This document shows, in pieces, positions 33,179-42,610 of a DNA stretch of 64,000 nucleotides (position 1 is its first letter; each line of letters opens with the position of its first letter). The translations under genes and the position numbers were made by a program. This DNA is from Pseudomonas rhodesiae (GTDB lineage Bacteria; Pseudomonadota; Gammaproteobacteria; Pseudomonadales; Pseudomonadaceae). The notes under the pieces are model-generated. The model did no database searches. It saw only the letters and a list, made by a program, of their open reading frames with translations, and was not told where the DNA came from. The stretch spans positions 1-64,000 of the forward strand of contig NZ_VFEU01000012.1 in NCBI RefSeq assembly GCF_007858255.1, written 5' to 3'.

Positions 33179-36100
33179 TCAGTTCTCCTCGATATCGGTC
33201 GGCAATGGGCGCGGCAGGTCATCGCCGCTGGAGCCATCGAGCCAGTCGACCTTGGCCATCTTGCGCACCACGACGAATTCGTCGCGGTTACAACCGACCG
33301 TGCCGTAATAGTTGAAACCGTAGGCTTGCTGGGCGTAGCCGCCGATCATGTGGGTCGGCTTGAGCACCACGCGGGTCACCGAGTTGTGGTGGCCGCCACG
33401 GGTCTTGGTGGTTTCCGAACCCGGCACGTTCACGATGCGTTCCTGGGCGTGGTACATCATCACCATGCCTTCCTTGACGCGCTGGCTGACCACCGCACGG
33501 GCGGTCAAGGCACCGTTGACGTTGAAGCATTCGATCCAGTCGTTGTCCTCGATGCCGGCGCGCTGGGCGTCGACTTCCGAGAGCCACACAATCGGGCCGC
33601 CACGGCTCAGGGTGAGCATCAGCAGGTTGTCGCTGTAGGTGCTGTGGATGCCCCACTTCTGGTGCGGGGTGATCCAGTTCAGCACGATCTCGGTTTCGCC
33701 ATTGCTGCGCTTGCCTTTCACGCCGGCGATGGTGCGGGTGTTGACCGGTGGCCGGTAGCTCATCAGCTGCTCGCCGAAGGCCTGCATCCACGGGTGATCC
33801 TGGTAGAACTGCTGGCGGCCGGTGATGGTGCGCCATGGGATGTTTTCATGCACGTTGGTGTAGCCGGCGTTGTAGCTCACATGCTCGTCTTCCAGGCCCG
33901 ACCAGGTGGGGCTGGAGATGATCTTGCGCGGCTGCGCCTGGATATCGCGGAAGCGGATCGCTTCGTGGGCCTTGGGCAAGGCCAGGTGGCTGTGGTCGAT
34001 ACCGGTGAATTCCGACAGCGCCGCCCAGGCCTTGACTGCCACATGGCCGTTGGTTTCCGGGGCCAATGACAGAATCACCTCGGCCGCGTCGATAGCCGTG
34101 TCGATCTTCGGCCGGCCTTGACTGACGCCGGCGTCGCCTTCGTGGTGGTTCAGTTCGCCCAGGAACGCCACTTCATCGTCGGTGTTCCAATTGATGCCCT
34201 TGCCGCCGTTGCCGAGTTTTTCCAGCATCGGGCCCAGGGACGTGAATTTCTTATAGATATTCGGGTAGTCGCGCTCCACCACCGCCATGTTCGGCGCGTT
34301 CTTGCCCGGCACCGGTGCCACCCCGGCGCTTTTCCAGTCGGTGCCGCCAAACGGCTGGGCCAGCTCGCCGACGCTGTCGTGCATCAGCGGTATGGTCACC
34401 AGGTCTTGCTCGACACCCAGGTGCCCGACGGCCATGGCCGAGAATGCCTTGGCGATGCCTTTGTAGATTTCCCAGTCCGAACGCGACTCCCACGCCGGGT
34501 CGATGGCTGCCGACAAGGGGTGGATAAACGGGTGCATGTCCGAGGTGTTCATGTCGTCTTTTTCGTACCAGGTGGCGGTCGGCAGGACGATGTCGGAATA
34601 CACGCAGGTGGACGACATGCGGAAATCCAAAGTGGTCACCAGATCCAGCTTGCCGATGGCGCCGTCGTCGACCCACTCGGCTTCGGTGGGCTTGCTTTCG
34701 CCGCCAAACCCGATGTCTTCGTTCATCACGCCGTTCTTGGTGCCCAGCAGGTACTTGAGCATGTACTCGTGGCCCTTGCCTGAGGACCCGAGCAGGTTGG
34801 AGCGCCAGATAAACATGTTGCGCGGGAAGTTCACCGGGCTGTCCGGCTGCTCGCAGGCAAAGCGCAGGCTGCCGTCCTGCCAGGACTTGACCACATAGTC
34901 TTTGGGGTCCATGCCGGCGGCGGCGGCGTCACGGCAAATGTGCAGCGGGTTGGCGTTGAGCTGCGGCGCACTGGGCAACCAGCCGGCGCGTTCGGCGCGG
35001 ATGTTGTAGTCCAAGGCATGGGTGGGGAACTGTGCTTTGTCGGCCAGGGGCGAGAGCACGTCGTGCATGTTCATCTTCTCGTGGCGCCACTGGGAGCTGT
35101 GGCCGTAGAAGAAGCTGGTGCCGTTCATCTGGCGTGGCGGGCGGCTCCAGTCCAGGCCGAAGGCCAGGGGCAGCCAGCCGCATTGCGGGCGCAGTTTTTC
35201 CTGGCCGACGTAGTGGGCCCAGCCGCCGCCGGTCTGGCCGACGCAACCGCAGAGCATGAGCATATTGATCAGCCCGCGGTAGTTCATGTCCATGTGGTAC
35301 CAGTGGTTCATCGCTGCGCCGACGATGATCATCGAACGCCCCCGGGTTTTGTCGGCGTTGTCGGCGAACTCGCGGGCAATCTGGATGGCTTTCTCGCGGC
35401 TGACCCCGGTGATCGCTTCCTGCCACGCCGGGGTGCCCGGTACGCTGGCGTCGTTGTAGTCCTTGGCCACATTGCTGCCGCCCAGGCCACGGTCGATGGC
35501 CAGGTTGGCCGCCGACAGGTCGAACACGGTGGCGACCTTGGCCACGCTGCCGTCGGCCAGGGTCACGCTGTGTACCGGTACGCGACGGAACTGCACGGCG
35601 TCGCCGGCCACATGCTGGAAATGCTCGTGGGCTTCGCCGGCAAAGTACGGGAACGCGACTTCGGCCACGTCGTCACCGATCAGGCTGAGCTTGAGGTCGA
35701 TGGCGCGCCCTTCACCGCCCTCTTTGGCGAGGATGTTCCACTTGCCCTTCTCGCCCCAGCGGTAGCCGATGGCGCCTTGTGGCGAGACCAGCTCGCCGCT
35801 CACGTCGAGGGCGATGGTTTTCCATTCCGGGTTGTTGTCCTGGCCGAGGTTGCCGGTGAGGTCCGAGGCGCGCAGGAAACGATCCGGCTGGAAGCCCGCG
35901 CCCGGCGCGAAGCCGCTCATGGGCTTGAGCATCACCAGCACCGGCAGGTCGGTGTAACGCTTGGCGTAGTCGGTGAAGTAGGCGCTCGGCTTGTCCAGGT
36001 GAAATTCTTTGAAGATCACATGGTTGAACGCCTGGGCCAGGGCGGCGTCGGTGCCCTGTTTGGGGTTGAGCCACAGGTCGGTGAGCTTGGCCACCTCCGA

Positions 36101-36952
36101 ATAGTCCGGGGTGATAGCCACGGTCTTGGTGCCCTTGTAGCGCACCTCGGTGAAAAAGTGCGCGTCGGGGGTGCGGGTCTGCGGGACGTTGGAACCCCAG
36201 GCGATGATGTAGTTGGAGTTGTACCAGTCGGCCGATTCCGGCACGTCGGTCTGCTCGCCCCACACCATCGGCGAGGCCGGAGGCAGGTCGCAGTACCAGT
36301 CGTAGAAGCTCAGGCACACCCCGCCCAGCAGCGACAGGTAACGCGAACCGGCGGCATAGCTGACCATGGACATGGCCGGGATCGGCGAGAAGCCGACGAT
36401 GCGGTCCGGGCCGTATTGCTTGATGGTGTAGACGTTGGAGGCGGCGATGATCTCGTTGACCTCCTCCCAGTTCGAGCGGATGAAACCGCCCATGCCGCGC
36501 TTGCTTTTGTACGAGTCGGCCTTGGCCTTGTCCTCGACGATGCTCGCCCACGCCTCGACCGGTGGCAGGGTCAGGCGCGCTTCACGCCACAACTTGAGCA
36601 GCGGCTTGCGGATCTTCGGGTACTTGAGGCGGTTGGCGCTGTAGATGTACCAGCTGTAGCTGGCGCCGCGCGGGCAGCCGCGGGGCTCGTGGTTGGGCAG
36701 GTCGTTACGGGTGCGCGGGTAGTCGGTCTGCTGGGTTTCCCAAGTGATCAGGCCGTTCTTCACATAGATCTTCCACGAGCACGAACCGGTGCAGTTCACG
36801 CCATGGGTGGAGCGCACGATCTTGTCGTACTGCCAGCGCGAGCGGTAGACGTTTTCCCAGTCGCGGGACTCCTTGCGGGTCTCGCCGTGGCCCTCGGAGA
36901 ATTCGTTTTGCTTGCGGTTGAAGAACCGCAATTGATCCAGTAAGTGACTCAT
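33179..36952 (-). CDS. narG: respiratory nitrate reductase alpha subunit NarG
   Basis: A 1257-aa molybdenum bis-MGD catalytic subunit, membrane-associated on the cytoplasmic face. The FS0 [4Fe-4S] ligand pattern is HGVNCTGSCSW plus RGCPRGASYSW. The Mo-ligand region is ADWYNSNYIIAWGSN. The length fits NarG of E. coli (1247 aa). It reduces nitrate to nitrite with electrons from quinol via NarI and NarH. It is preceded 57 bases upstream by narK2, and narH starts one base after its stop. Long open frames on the opposite strand over this gene are shadows. Confidence 0.97.
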   Translation of the reverse strand: MSHLLDQLRFFNRKQNEFSEGHGETRKESRDWENVYRSRWQYDKIVRSTHGVNCTGSCSWKIYVKNGLITWETQQTDYPRTRNDLPNHEPRGCPRGASYSWYIYSANRLKYPKIRKPLLKLWREARLTLPPVEAWASIVEDKAKADSYKSKRGMGGFIRSNWEEVNEIIAASNVYTIKQYGPDRIVGFSPIPAMSMVSYAAGSRYLSLLGGVCLSFYDWYCDLPPASPMVWGEQTDVPESADWYNSNYIIAWGSNVPQTRTPDAHFFTEVRYKGTKTVAITPDYSEVAKLTDLWLNPKQGTDAALAQAFNHVIFKEFHLDKPSAYFTDYAKRYTDLPVLVMLKPMSGFAPGAGFQPDRFLRASDLTGNLGQDNNPEWKTIALDVSGELVSPQGAIGYRWGEKGKWNILAKEGGEGRAIDLKLSLIGDDVAEVAFPYFAGEAHEHFQHVAGDAVQFRRVPVHSVTLADGSVAKVATVFDLSAANLAIDRGLGGSNVAKDYNDASVPGTPAWQEAITGVSREKAIQIAREFADNADKTRGRSMIIVGAAMNHWYHMDMNYRGLINMLMLCGCVGQTGGGWAHYVGQEKLRPQCGWLPLAFGLDWSRPPRQMNGTSFFYGHSSQWRHEKMNMHDVLSPLADKAQFPTHALDYNIRAERAGWLPSAPQLNANPLHICRDAAAAGMDPKDYVVKSWQDGSLRFACEQPDSPVNFPRNMFIWRSNLLGSSGKGHEYMLKYLLGTKNGVMNEDIGFGGESKPTEAEWVDDGAIGKLDLVTTLDFRMSSTCVYSDIVLPTATWYEKDDMNTSDMHPFIHPLSAAIDPAWESRSDWEIYKGIAKAFSAMAVGHLGVEQDLVTIPLMHDSVGELAQPFGGTDWKSAGVAPVPGKNAPNMAVVERDYPNIYKKFTSLGPMLEKLGNGGKGINWNTDDEVAFLGELNHHEGDAGVSQGRPKIDTAIDAAEVILSLAPETNGHVAVKAWAALSEFTGIDHSHLALPKAHEAIRFRDIQAQPRKIISSPTWSGLEDEHVSYNAGYTNVHENIPWRTITGRQQFYQDHPWMQAFGEQLMSYRPPVNTRTIAGVKGKRSNGETEIVLNWITPHQKWGIHSTYSDNLLMLTLSRGGPIVWLSEVDAQRAGIEDNDWIECFNVNGALTARAVVSQRVKEGMVMMYHAQERIVNVPGSETTKTRGGHHNSVTRVVLKPTHMIGGYAQQAYGFNYYGTVGCNRDEFVVVRKMAKVDWLDGSSGDDLPRPLPTDIEEN

Positions 36953-37009
36953 GGTGCTTTCCTCATCAGGCGTGCCGTGGGGTGCGTTGCCCCGCGAATT
37001 CGTGGTCGA

Positions 37010-38407
37010 TCAGCAGGGTGTGGCGCAGCCTTTGCGGGCGTACCACCACCAGGTCACGACAATGCAGCTCAGGTAGAAACCGACAAACATGTAGAAGGCC
37101 ATCGCCGGGCTGCCGGTGGCGGCCATGGACGTGCCGAAGGATTTGGGAATGAAAAACGCGCCGAACGCGCCCATGGCCGAGCTGAAACCCAGCACGGCGG
37201 CGGATTCCTTACCGGCGTCCTTCAGGGCCTGCTCGCGCTCGGCGGCGGATTTACCGGCGCTGGCTTTTTCATGCTGGGTGCGGAAGATCACCGGGATCAT
37301 GCGGAAGGTGGAGCCGTTGCCCACGCCAGTGGTGATGAACAGCAACATGAACATGCCGAGGAAGCCGTAGAAGTTGCCGCCCTCGCCGTTCTGCGGCAGA
37401 AAGTGCAGCACGCCGAACACCATCGCGATCATCAGCACGAAGTTCCACAGGGTCACTCGCGCGCCGCCGAGTTTGTCCGCCAGCCAGCCGCCGAGTGGGC
37501 GCACCAGGGCGCCGACCAGCGGGCCGAGGAAGGCAAATTTCAGCGCCACCACGTCGGGGAACGAGGTTTTGATCAGCAGCGGAAACGCCGCCGAAAAACC
37601 AATGAATGAACCGAAGGTCGCCAGGTACAACCAGCACATCAGCCAGTTGTGCTTGCGCTTGAAAATCACCGCCTGGTCGGCGAACGAGGCGCGTGCGCTG
37701 GACAAGTCATTCATGCCAAACCACGCCGCCACAGTGACGGTGAGGATAAACGGCACCCAGATGAAGCCTGCGTTTTGCAGCCACAATTGGCTGCCGTCCG
37801 GCAGGGTCTGGGGTTGGCCGCCGATCAGGCCGAACACGCCAAAGGTGATCACCAGCGGCACGCAGAACTGCATCACCGACACCCCCAGGTTACCCAGGCC
37901 GGCATTCAGGCCCAGCGCGGTGCCCTGCTGGGCCTTGGGGTAGAAGAAACTGATGTTGGACATGCTGGAGGCAAAGTTGCCGCCGCCGAAGCCGCACAGC
38001 AGCGCGATCAGCACAAAGACGCTGTAGGGGGTGCTGGGGTCTTGCACCGCAAAGCCCATCCACAGCGACGGCAGCAGCAGCGACGCGGTGCTCAGGGCGG
38101 TCCAGCGGCGGCCACCGAAGATCGGCACCATAAACGAATAGAACACCCGCAAGGTGGCGCCGGACAGCCCCGGCAAGGCCGCCAGCCAGAACAGTTGATC
38201 GGTGCTGAAACTGAAGCCGATGGCATTGAGGCGCACGATCACCGTGCTCCACACCATCCACACGGCGAAGGCCAGCAACAGCGCGGGGATCGAGATCCAC
38301 AGGTTGCGAGTGGCGGTCTTCTTGCCGCTGGCGCCCCAGAAGGCGGGGTCTTCGGGGCGCCAGTCATGGATCACCGGGCCCGACTCGGGCTTTTGCGCGA
38401 TGGACAT
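37010..38407 (-). CDS. narK2: nitrate/nitrite transporter NarK2
   Basis: A 465-aa MFS protein with 12 helices and the nitrate-porter signatures GLNAGLGNLGVSVMQF and SAMGAFGAFFIP. The type-II features (longer N-terminus, extra loop near residue 370 with SAAEREQALKDAGK) suit a nitrate/nitrite antiporter. I chose ATG 38407 (second Met) because AAGGAG lies seven bases before it; the first ATG at 38413 sits only one or two bases after AAGGAG. It follows narK1 by two bases and precedes narG. Confidence 0.93.
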   Translation of the reverse strand: MSIAQKPESGPVIHDWRPEDPAFWGASGKKTATRNLWISIPALLLAFAVWMVWSTVIVRLNAIGFSFSTDQLFWLAALPGLSGATLRVFYSFMVPIFGGRRWTALSTASLLLPSLWMGFAVQDPSTPYSVFVLIALLCGFGGGNFASSMSNISFFYPKAQQGTALGLNAGLGNLGVSVMQFCVPLVITFGVFGLIGGQPQTLPDGSQLWLQNAGFIWVPFILTVTVAAWFGMNDLSSARASFADQAVIFKRKHNWLMCWLYLATFGSFIGFSAAFPLLIKTSFPDVVALKFAFLGPLVGALVRPLGGWLADKLGGARVTLWNFVLMIAMVFGVLHFLPQNGEGGNFYGFLGMFMLLFITTGVGNGSTFRMIPVIFRTQHEKASAGKSAAEREQALKDAGKESAAVLGFSSAMGAFGAFFIPKSFGTSMAATGSPAMAFYMFVGFYLSCIVVTWWWYARKGCATPC

Positions 38408-38409
38408 GT

Positions 38410-39666
38410 TCATTCTCCTTGGAGACGTTGGGCGGTGTTGCCCAAAAGCGGTTGCTTGCGAATTTCGCTGAGGTACATCCAGGTCAGGGACACCCAGACC
38501 ACGCCGTACATCAACATGAAGCAGGACGAGCGCACGCCGGTGAGGTCCACCAGGGCGCCGAACAGAATCGGCAGCACAAAGCCGCCCAGGCCACCGGCCA
38601 GGCCGACGATGCCGGACACCGCGCCCATGTTCTGCGGGTAGTCATTGGCGATGTACTTGAACACCGAGGCTTTGCCGAAGGCGAAGGCGATGCCCATGAC
38701 AAACAGCAGTACGGTGAACAGGGTCGGGCTCAGGCCGATGTGGAAATCCAGCGGGCCGTTGACGGTCATCACCTGCAGTTGGGTCTGCGGGTAGCTGAGC
38801 AGGAACAGGCAGATCCAGCTCACCCACAGCACCCACCAAGTCACGCTCTGAGCGCCCCAACGGTCGGACATCCAACCGCCCACCGCGCGCAGTACGCCGC
38901 CAGGCAGCGAGAAACAGGCGGCCAGCAGTGCCGCGCTTTGCAGGCTGAAGCCGTATTCCTGCACGTAGTACTTGGTCACCCACAGGGCCAGTGCCACGTA
39001 GCCGCCGAACACAATCGAGTAGTACTGGCAGTAGCGCCACACGGCTGGGTCTTTCAGGCACTGCAACTGCTGGCGCAGGGTGGCGCCGCCGACGCTGCGG
39101 TGGCTCTTGTTCTCGCTGGTGAGAAACCAGAACAGCAGCGCGGTGATAAACAGGATGGCGCTGAACACTTTGGGCACCAGGTGCCAGGTGCCCAGGGCGA
39201 TCAGCGCGGGGGCGAGAAACTTTGTGACCGCCGCCCCGGCATTGCCGGCGCCAAACACGCCCATGGCAAAGCCCTGGTTGTCTTTGTCGAACCACTTGGC
39301 GACGTAGGCGATGCCCACCGAAAACGAACCGCCGGCCAGGCCGACAAACAGGCCCAGCACCAGGAACTGCCAATAAGCGCTGGCGTACGTGATCAGGTAC
39401 AGCGGCAACACGCAGGTCAGCATCAGCAGGAAAAACACGATGCGCCCGCCGAAACGGTCAGTGAGCAAGCCCAGGGGCAGGCGCACCAGCGAACCGGTCA
39501 ACACCGGGGTCGCCGCCAGCAGGCCGAATTGGGTTTCGTTGAGTTGCAGCAGTTCTTTGATGGGCACGCCGAGCACGGCGAACATCATCCACACCATAAA
39601 GCAGACGGTGAAGGCCAAGGTGCTCATGCCCAGCACCAGGCCCTGTCTCATACGGGATTGAGTCAC
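38410..39666 (-). CDS. narK1: nitrate transporter NarK1
   Basis: A 418-aa MFS transporter of type I, probably a nitrate/proton symporter working with NarK2, as in other denitrifiers. The nitrate signature GVFGAGNAGAAVTKF and the substrate Arg region SLVRLPLGLLTDRFGGR are visible. The GTG at 39666 is preferred: it has TGGAG eight bases upstream and lies 26 bases after the transcription start expected from the ANR box; an ATG at 39693 would leave no leader. It is the first gene of the narK1K2GHJI-parvulin-moaA operon. Confidence 0.94.
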   Translation of the reverse strand: MTQSRMRQGLVLGMSTLAFTVCFMVWMMFAVLGVPIKELLQLNETQFGLLAATPVLTGSLVRLPLGLLTDRFGGRIVFFLLMLTCVLPLYLITYASAYWQFLVLGLFVGLAGGSFSVGIAYVAKWFDKDNQGFAMGVFGAGNAGAAVTKFLAPALIALGTWHLVPKVFSAILFITALLFWFLTSENKSHRSVGGATLRQQLQCLKDPAVWRYCQYYSIVFGGYVALALWVTKYYVQEYGFSLQSAALLAACFSLPGGVLRAVGGWMSDRWGAQSVTWWVLWVSWICLFLLSYPQTQLQVMTVNGPLDFHIGLSPTLFTVLLFVMGIAFAFGKASVFKYIANDYPQNMGAVSGIVGLAGGLGGFVLPILFGALVDLTGVRSSCFMLMYGVVWVSLTWMYLSEIRKQPLLGNTAQRLQGE

Positions 39667-39726
39667 GGTATGCGCTCCAGAAAGTGATTCCATGGGCGCA
39701 GATTAGGGGCGACACCCCCGTGGAAC

Positions 39727-39740
39727 TTGACTCAGGTCAA
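39727..39740. promoter_or_regulatory. ANR box of the narK1 operon
   Basis: TTGACTCAGGTCAA is a near-perfect dyad of the ANR/FNR kind (TTGAC-N4-GTCAA). Its centre, 67 bases before the narK1 GTG, predicts a transcription start at about 39692, 26 bases before the start codon. Anaerobic activation is expected. Confidence 0.85.
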
Positions 39741-39778
39741 CGTCCGCCTGGGGGGTATAGGGCTATGCTGGCAGCGCC

Positions 39779-39794
39779 TACCTCCAAGGAGGTA
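39779..39794. promoter_or_regulatory. candidate NarL 7-2-7 dyad between narK1 and narX
   Basis: TACCTCC-AA-GGAGGTA is a perfect 7-2-7 inverted repeat, close to the NarL heptamer pair TACYYMT-N2-AKRRGTA with one change per half. A near copy lies upstream of moaB at 47504-47519. It sits 39 bases beyond the ANR box as seen from narK1, suitable for nitrate activation. Confidence 0.6.
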
Positions 39795-39843
39795 GACCTA
39801 ACAACAAGAGAAAGCCTTTATTTATCAATGGATTGGTCTCTTG

Positions 39844-39877
39844 TGCCGGCTTTTATCCGTGGGAGGGTTCGCCGGCA
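39844..39877 (+). promoter_or_regulatory. hairpin in the narX leader
   Basis: TGCCGGC at 39844-39850 pairs with GCCGGCA at 39871-39877, followed by ATTCTTT. It lies about 100 bases before the narX start. It could be an attenuator or just part of a long leader. The 282-base narK1-narX gap holds no gene. Confidence 0.35.
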
Positions 39878-39976
39878 ATTCTTTAGAGGTAGTCCGCCAG
39901 GGAAGGCTGTGTTCAGTCCTTTTTTCCATGCCTGGTGCGACTATGCTGCCCCTTCGCCTGTTTCGATTACGCCGCC

Positions 39977-41779
39977 ATGCTTGACTGGCTGCGCAGCTCC
40001 CTGCCCGCCCGCGCCGGCCTGGCCGTTATCCTGATCGCCATCCTGGCCCTGTCCAGCTCCCTGAGTGCCGGGCTGATCGCCTGGTTCAGCCAGGGCGACG
40101 CGGCCGCGATCAATACCGCCGGCTCAGTACGCATGGAGACCTACCACCTGAGCTGGAAACTCGCCGCCGCCGCGCCGGCCGACGAGGTTGACGCGATCGC
40201 GCGCAGCCTGCAAAGCCGTCTCGACAGCCAATCCCTCAAAGCCGTGCTGGAAGACGGCCCACGCAGCGCGCTGTTGCAGAGTTACCAGCAGATCCAGCAG
40301 CGCTGGCACGACGCGCTGCGCCCGGCGGTGATACGCGGCGACGCGGCGTTTTTCCAGCTCAACGCCCCGGCGTTCGTCGAGCAACTGAACCACTTCGTCA
40401 GCCTGTTGCAGCAACAAAGCGAACAGAAGCAAGGCTGGCAGCAAGGCATTCAGGGCCTGGCGCTTTTCAGCACCTTGATCATCCTGCTGGTCGGCCTGTA
40501 TGAACTGCAATACGGCGTGGTCAACCCATTGGAAGAACTGGTGCACGCCACCCGACGCTTTCGCGACGGCGATTTTAAAACCCGCGTCAACCACCGCTCC
40601 GAAGACGAATTGGGGCAACTGGCCCTGAGCTTCAACGCCATGGCCGAGACCATCGAAGCCTCCCATCGCACCCTCGAAACCCAGGTGCAGCTCAAGACCC
40701 TCAACCTGCAACAGGCCAATGCCGCGTTGGAGCTGCTGTACCAGAGCAGCCGTAGCCTGGCCACGCGCCTGGCCAACGCCGAAGGGCTGGACGAATTGAT
40801 CCGGCGCTTCCAGCAACGCCTGCCGGGGCTGCGTCTATCGTTGTGCCTGCAAGGCCACTTTCTCGCGCCGGCCCAGCAGATACTGGCCCTGCACGGTGGC
40901 GACAGCCGTAATGTGTGCGCCATCGGCGATTGCGCCAGCTGCCAGAAACACAAAGTAGCGCCGCCGCAGATTTTCAGCATCAGCAACCAGGGCACGGAAC
41001 TGGGCGAACTCAAGGCGCATTTCCTCGACGGCCACGCGCCCCAGGACTGGGAAAAACAACTGATCCAGGCCCTGGCCAACTTGATCGGCACCTCGCTGTC
41101 CCTCAAACGCCAGCGCGAGCAGGACCACCGCCTGCTGCTGTTGGACGAGCGCACCATCATTGCCCGTGAACTGCACGATTCCCTGGCCCAGGCGCTGTCG
41201 TACATGAAGCTGCAAGTCAGCCGTATGCAGACGCTGATCCGCCGTGGCGAACCAGTGGAAACCCTGGCCACCGTCACCGCCGAATTGCGCGAGGGGCTGA
41301 ACAACGCCTACCGCCAACTGCGCGAACTGCTCACCACGTTCCGCCTGCAGATTCACGATGCCGGGCTGGTACAGGAGCTGTCGGAGACCGCCGAAGAGTT
41401 CTCGCGGCGCGGTGAATTCCAGGTGCATCTGCATGTGGATGCCCTGGCCTTCCAACTGTCGGCCAGCGAGCAGATCCATGTGTTGCAGATCACCCGCGAG
41501 GCGCTATCCAACTGCTTGCGTCACGCCCATGCGCAAAACGCCTGGCTGCAACTGCGCCAGGTCGGTGAGACCGTCAGTTTGAGCATCGAAGACGACGGTC
41601 GCGGCTTCAGCGGCGAGGTTGATCGGCGCGAACACCACGGCCTGACCATCATGGACGAGCGCGCCCGCAGCCTGCATGGCCAACTCGATATCAGCCCGCG
41701 CGAGCCCCAGGGCACCCGGGTGCACCTGGGTTTCCGGCCGGAATTCCTCGGCCACTCTTTAGCGAGCACTGCCTCATGA
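39977..41779 (+). CDS. narX: nitrate sensor histidine kinase NarX
   Basis: A 600-aa membrane sensor kinase. Helix 1 is at residues 14-36, followed by the periplasmic P-box INTAGSVRMETYHLSW (about 45-60), helix 2 near 160-182 and a HAMP domain. A cysteine-bearing central module follows (CAIGDCASC, about residues 314-322), then the HisKA_3 motif RELHDSLAQAL (phospho-His near 400) and an ATPase domain with DDGRGF. It senses nitrate and phosphorylates NarL. The start at 39977 opens directly before the membrane anchor. It overlaps narL by ATGA. Confidence 0.95.
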   Translation: MLDWLRSSLPARAGLAVILIAILALSSSLSAGLIAWFSQGDAAAINTAGSVRMETYHLSWKLAAAAPADEVDAIARSLQSRLDSQSLKAVLEDGPRSALLQSYQQIQQRWHDALRPAVIRGDAAFFQLNAPAFVEQLNHFVSLLQQQSEQKQGWQQGIQGLALFSTLIILLVGLYELQYGVVNPLEELVHATRRFRDGDFKTRVNHRSEDELGQLALSFNAMAETIEASHRTLETQVQLKTLNLQQANAALELLYQSSRSLATRLANAEGLDELIRRFQQRLPGLRLSLCLQGHFLAPAQQILALHGGDSRNVCAIGDCASCQKHKVAPPQIFSISNQGTELGELKAHFLDGHAPQDWEKQLIQALANLIGTSLSLKRQREQDHRLLLLDERTIIARELHDSLAQALSYMKLQVSRMQTLIRRGEPVETLATVTAELREGLNNAYRQLRELLTTFRLQIHDAGLVQELSETAEEFSRRGEFQVHLHVDALAFQLSASEQIHVLQITREALSNCLRHAHAQNAWLQLRQVGETVSLSIEDDGRGFSGEVDRREHHGLTIMDERARSLHGQLDISPREPQGTRVHLGFRPEFLGHSLASTAS

Positions 41780-42423
41780 ACAGCCTCCCACGCCATACCC
41801 TCTTGCTGGTGGACGACCATCCGATGATGCGCCACGGCATGCGCCAAATGCTTGAGCTGGAAGACGACCTGCGGGTGGTCGGCGAAGCCGGCAATGGCCA
41901 GGAAGCCCTCGACCTTATCGACAGCCTGCGACCGGACCTGGTACTGCTGGACAACAACATGCCGCACATGAACGGCCTGGAAACCCTGCGCCGCCTGCGC
42001 GCCATGGACTATGCGGGCAAGGTGCTGCTGTTTACCGTGTCCGACGCCGAAGACGACATCCGCGACGCGCTGCGCCTGGATGCCAACGGCTACCTGCTCA
42101 AGGACATGGAGCCGGAACTGGTGGTGGAATACATCCGCGATGCGTTGAACGGCGCCCTGGTGATCAGCCCCGGCCTGACTCGGGTGCTGGCCCAGGCGTT
42201 GCGCTCACCCCAGCCCCATGCGGCGGTGGAGTTGACCGAACGGGAGCGGCAAGTGCTCAAGACCATCGCCGGTGGCTACAGCAACAAGGTAATCGGGCAT
42301 AAGTTGGGCATCACCGAGGGCACGGTGAAGGTGCATGTGAAGAACCTGCTGCATAAATTGGGCTTGCGCTCGCGGGTGGAAGCGGCGGTATGGGCGATGG
42401 AGCATTTGCGGCAGGCGGGTTGA
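41776..42423 (+). CDS. narL: nitrate response regulator NarL
   Basis: A 215-aa response regulator. The receiver domain has Asp13/Asp14 and the phospho-acceptor Asp59 (LVLLDNNMPHMNG). A LuxR-type HTH covers about residues 150-210 (LTERERQVLKTIAGGYSNKVIGHKL). It activates nar genes when nitrate is present. The start codon overlaps the narX stop, so the pair is co-translated. Candidate NarL dyads are at 39779-39794 and 47504-47519. Confidence 0.95.
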   Translation: MNSLPRHTLLLVDDHPMMRHGMRQMLELEDDLRVVGEAGNGQEALDLIDSLRPDLVLLDNNMPHMNGLETLRRLRAMDYAGKVLLFTVSDAEDDIRDALRLDANGYLLKDMEPELVVEYIRDALNGALVISPGLTRVLAQALRSPQPHAAVELTERERQVLKTIAGGYSNKVIGHKLGITEGTVKVHVKNLLHKLGLRSRVEAAVWAMEHLRQAG

Positions 42424-42448
42424 TACTGTTCGGGGCTGATACTCCGTT

Positions 42449-42520
42449 ATCGGGGGCAAGCCCCCCTGCCACATTCCGACCGCATCGCTGATCAAAGGTG
42501 GGAGGGGGCTTGCCCCCGAT
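42449..42520. repeat. REPIN (inverted REP pair)
   Basis: A left arm ATCGGGGGCAAGCCCCCCTGCCAC faces a right arm GTGGGAGGGGGCTTGCCCCCGAT, 72 bases overall. It is the same REP family as the array at 17.1-18.2 kb. It occupies the 187-base gap between narL and the next regulator gene; no ANR box is seen there. Confidence 0.9.
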
Positions 42521-42610
42521 AGCAGCAGTTCAGACCACAGAGGTACCCCGACAGAGGCATATCCACACCGGCTCAAGCACCCTACGCTAGCCCTTTGCGG
42601 AGGCCCAAGC

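Noticed and set aside
34940..36943. 667-codon plus-strand frame over narG
   Set aside because: Antisense shadow of the conserved narG frame; no domain and low-complexity His/Val/Ala content typical of GC-rich antisense frames.
39666..39693. ATG at 39693 as narK1 start
   Set aside because: It would sit at the transcription start predicted from the ANR box and has no ribosome site; GTG 39666 has TGGAG.
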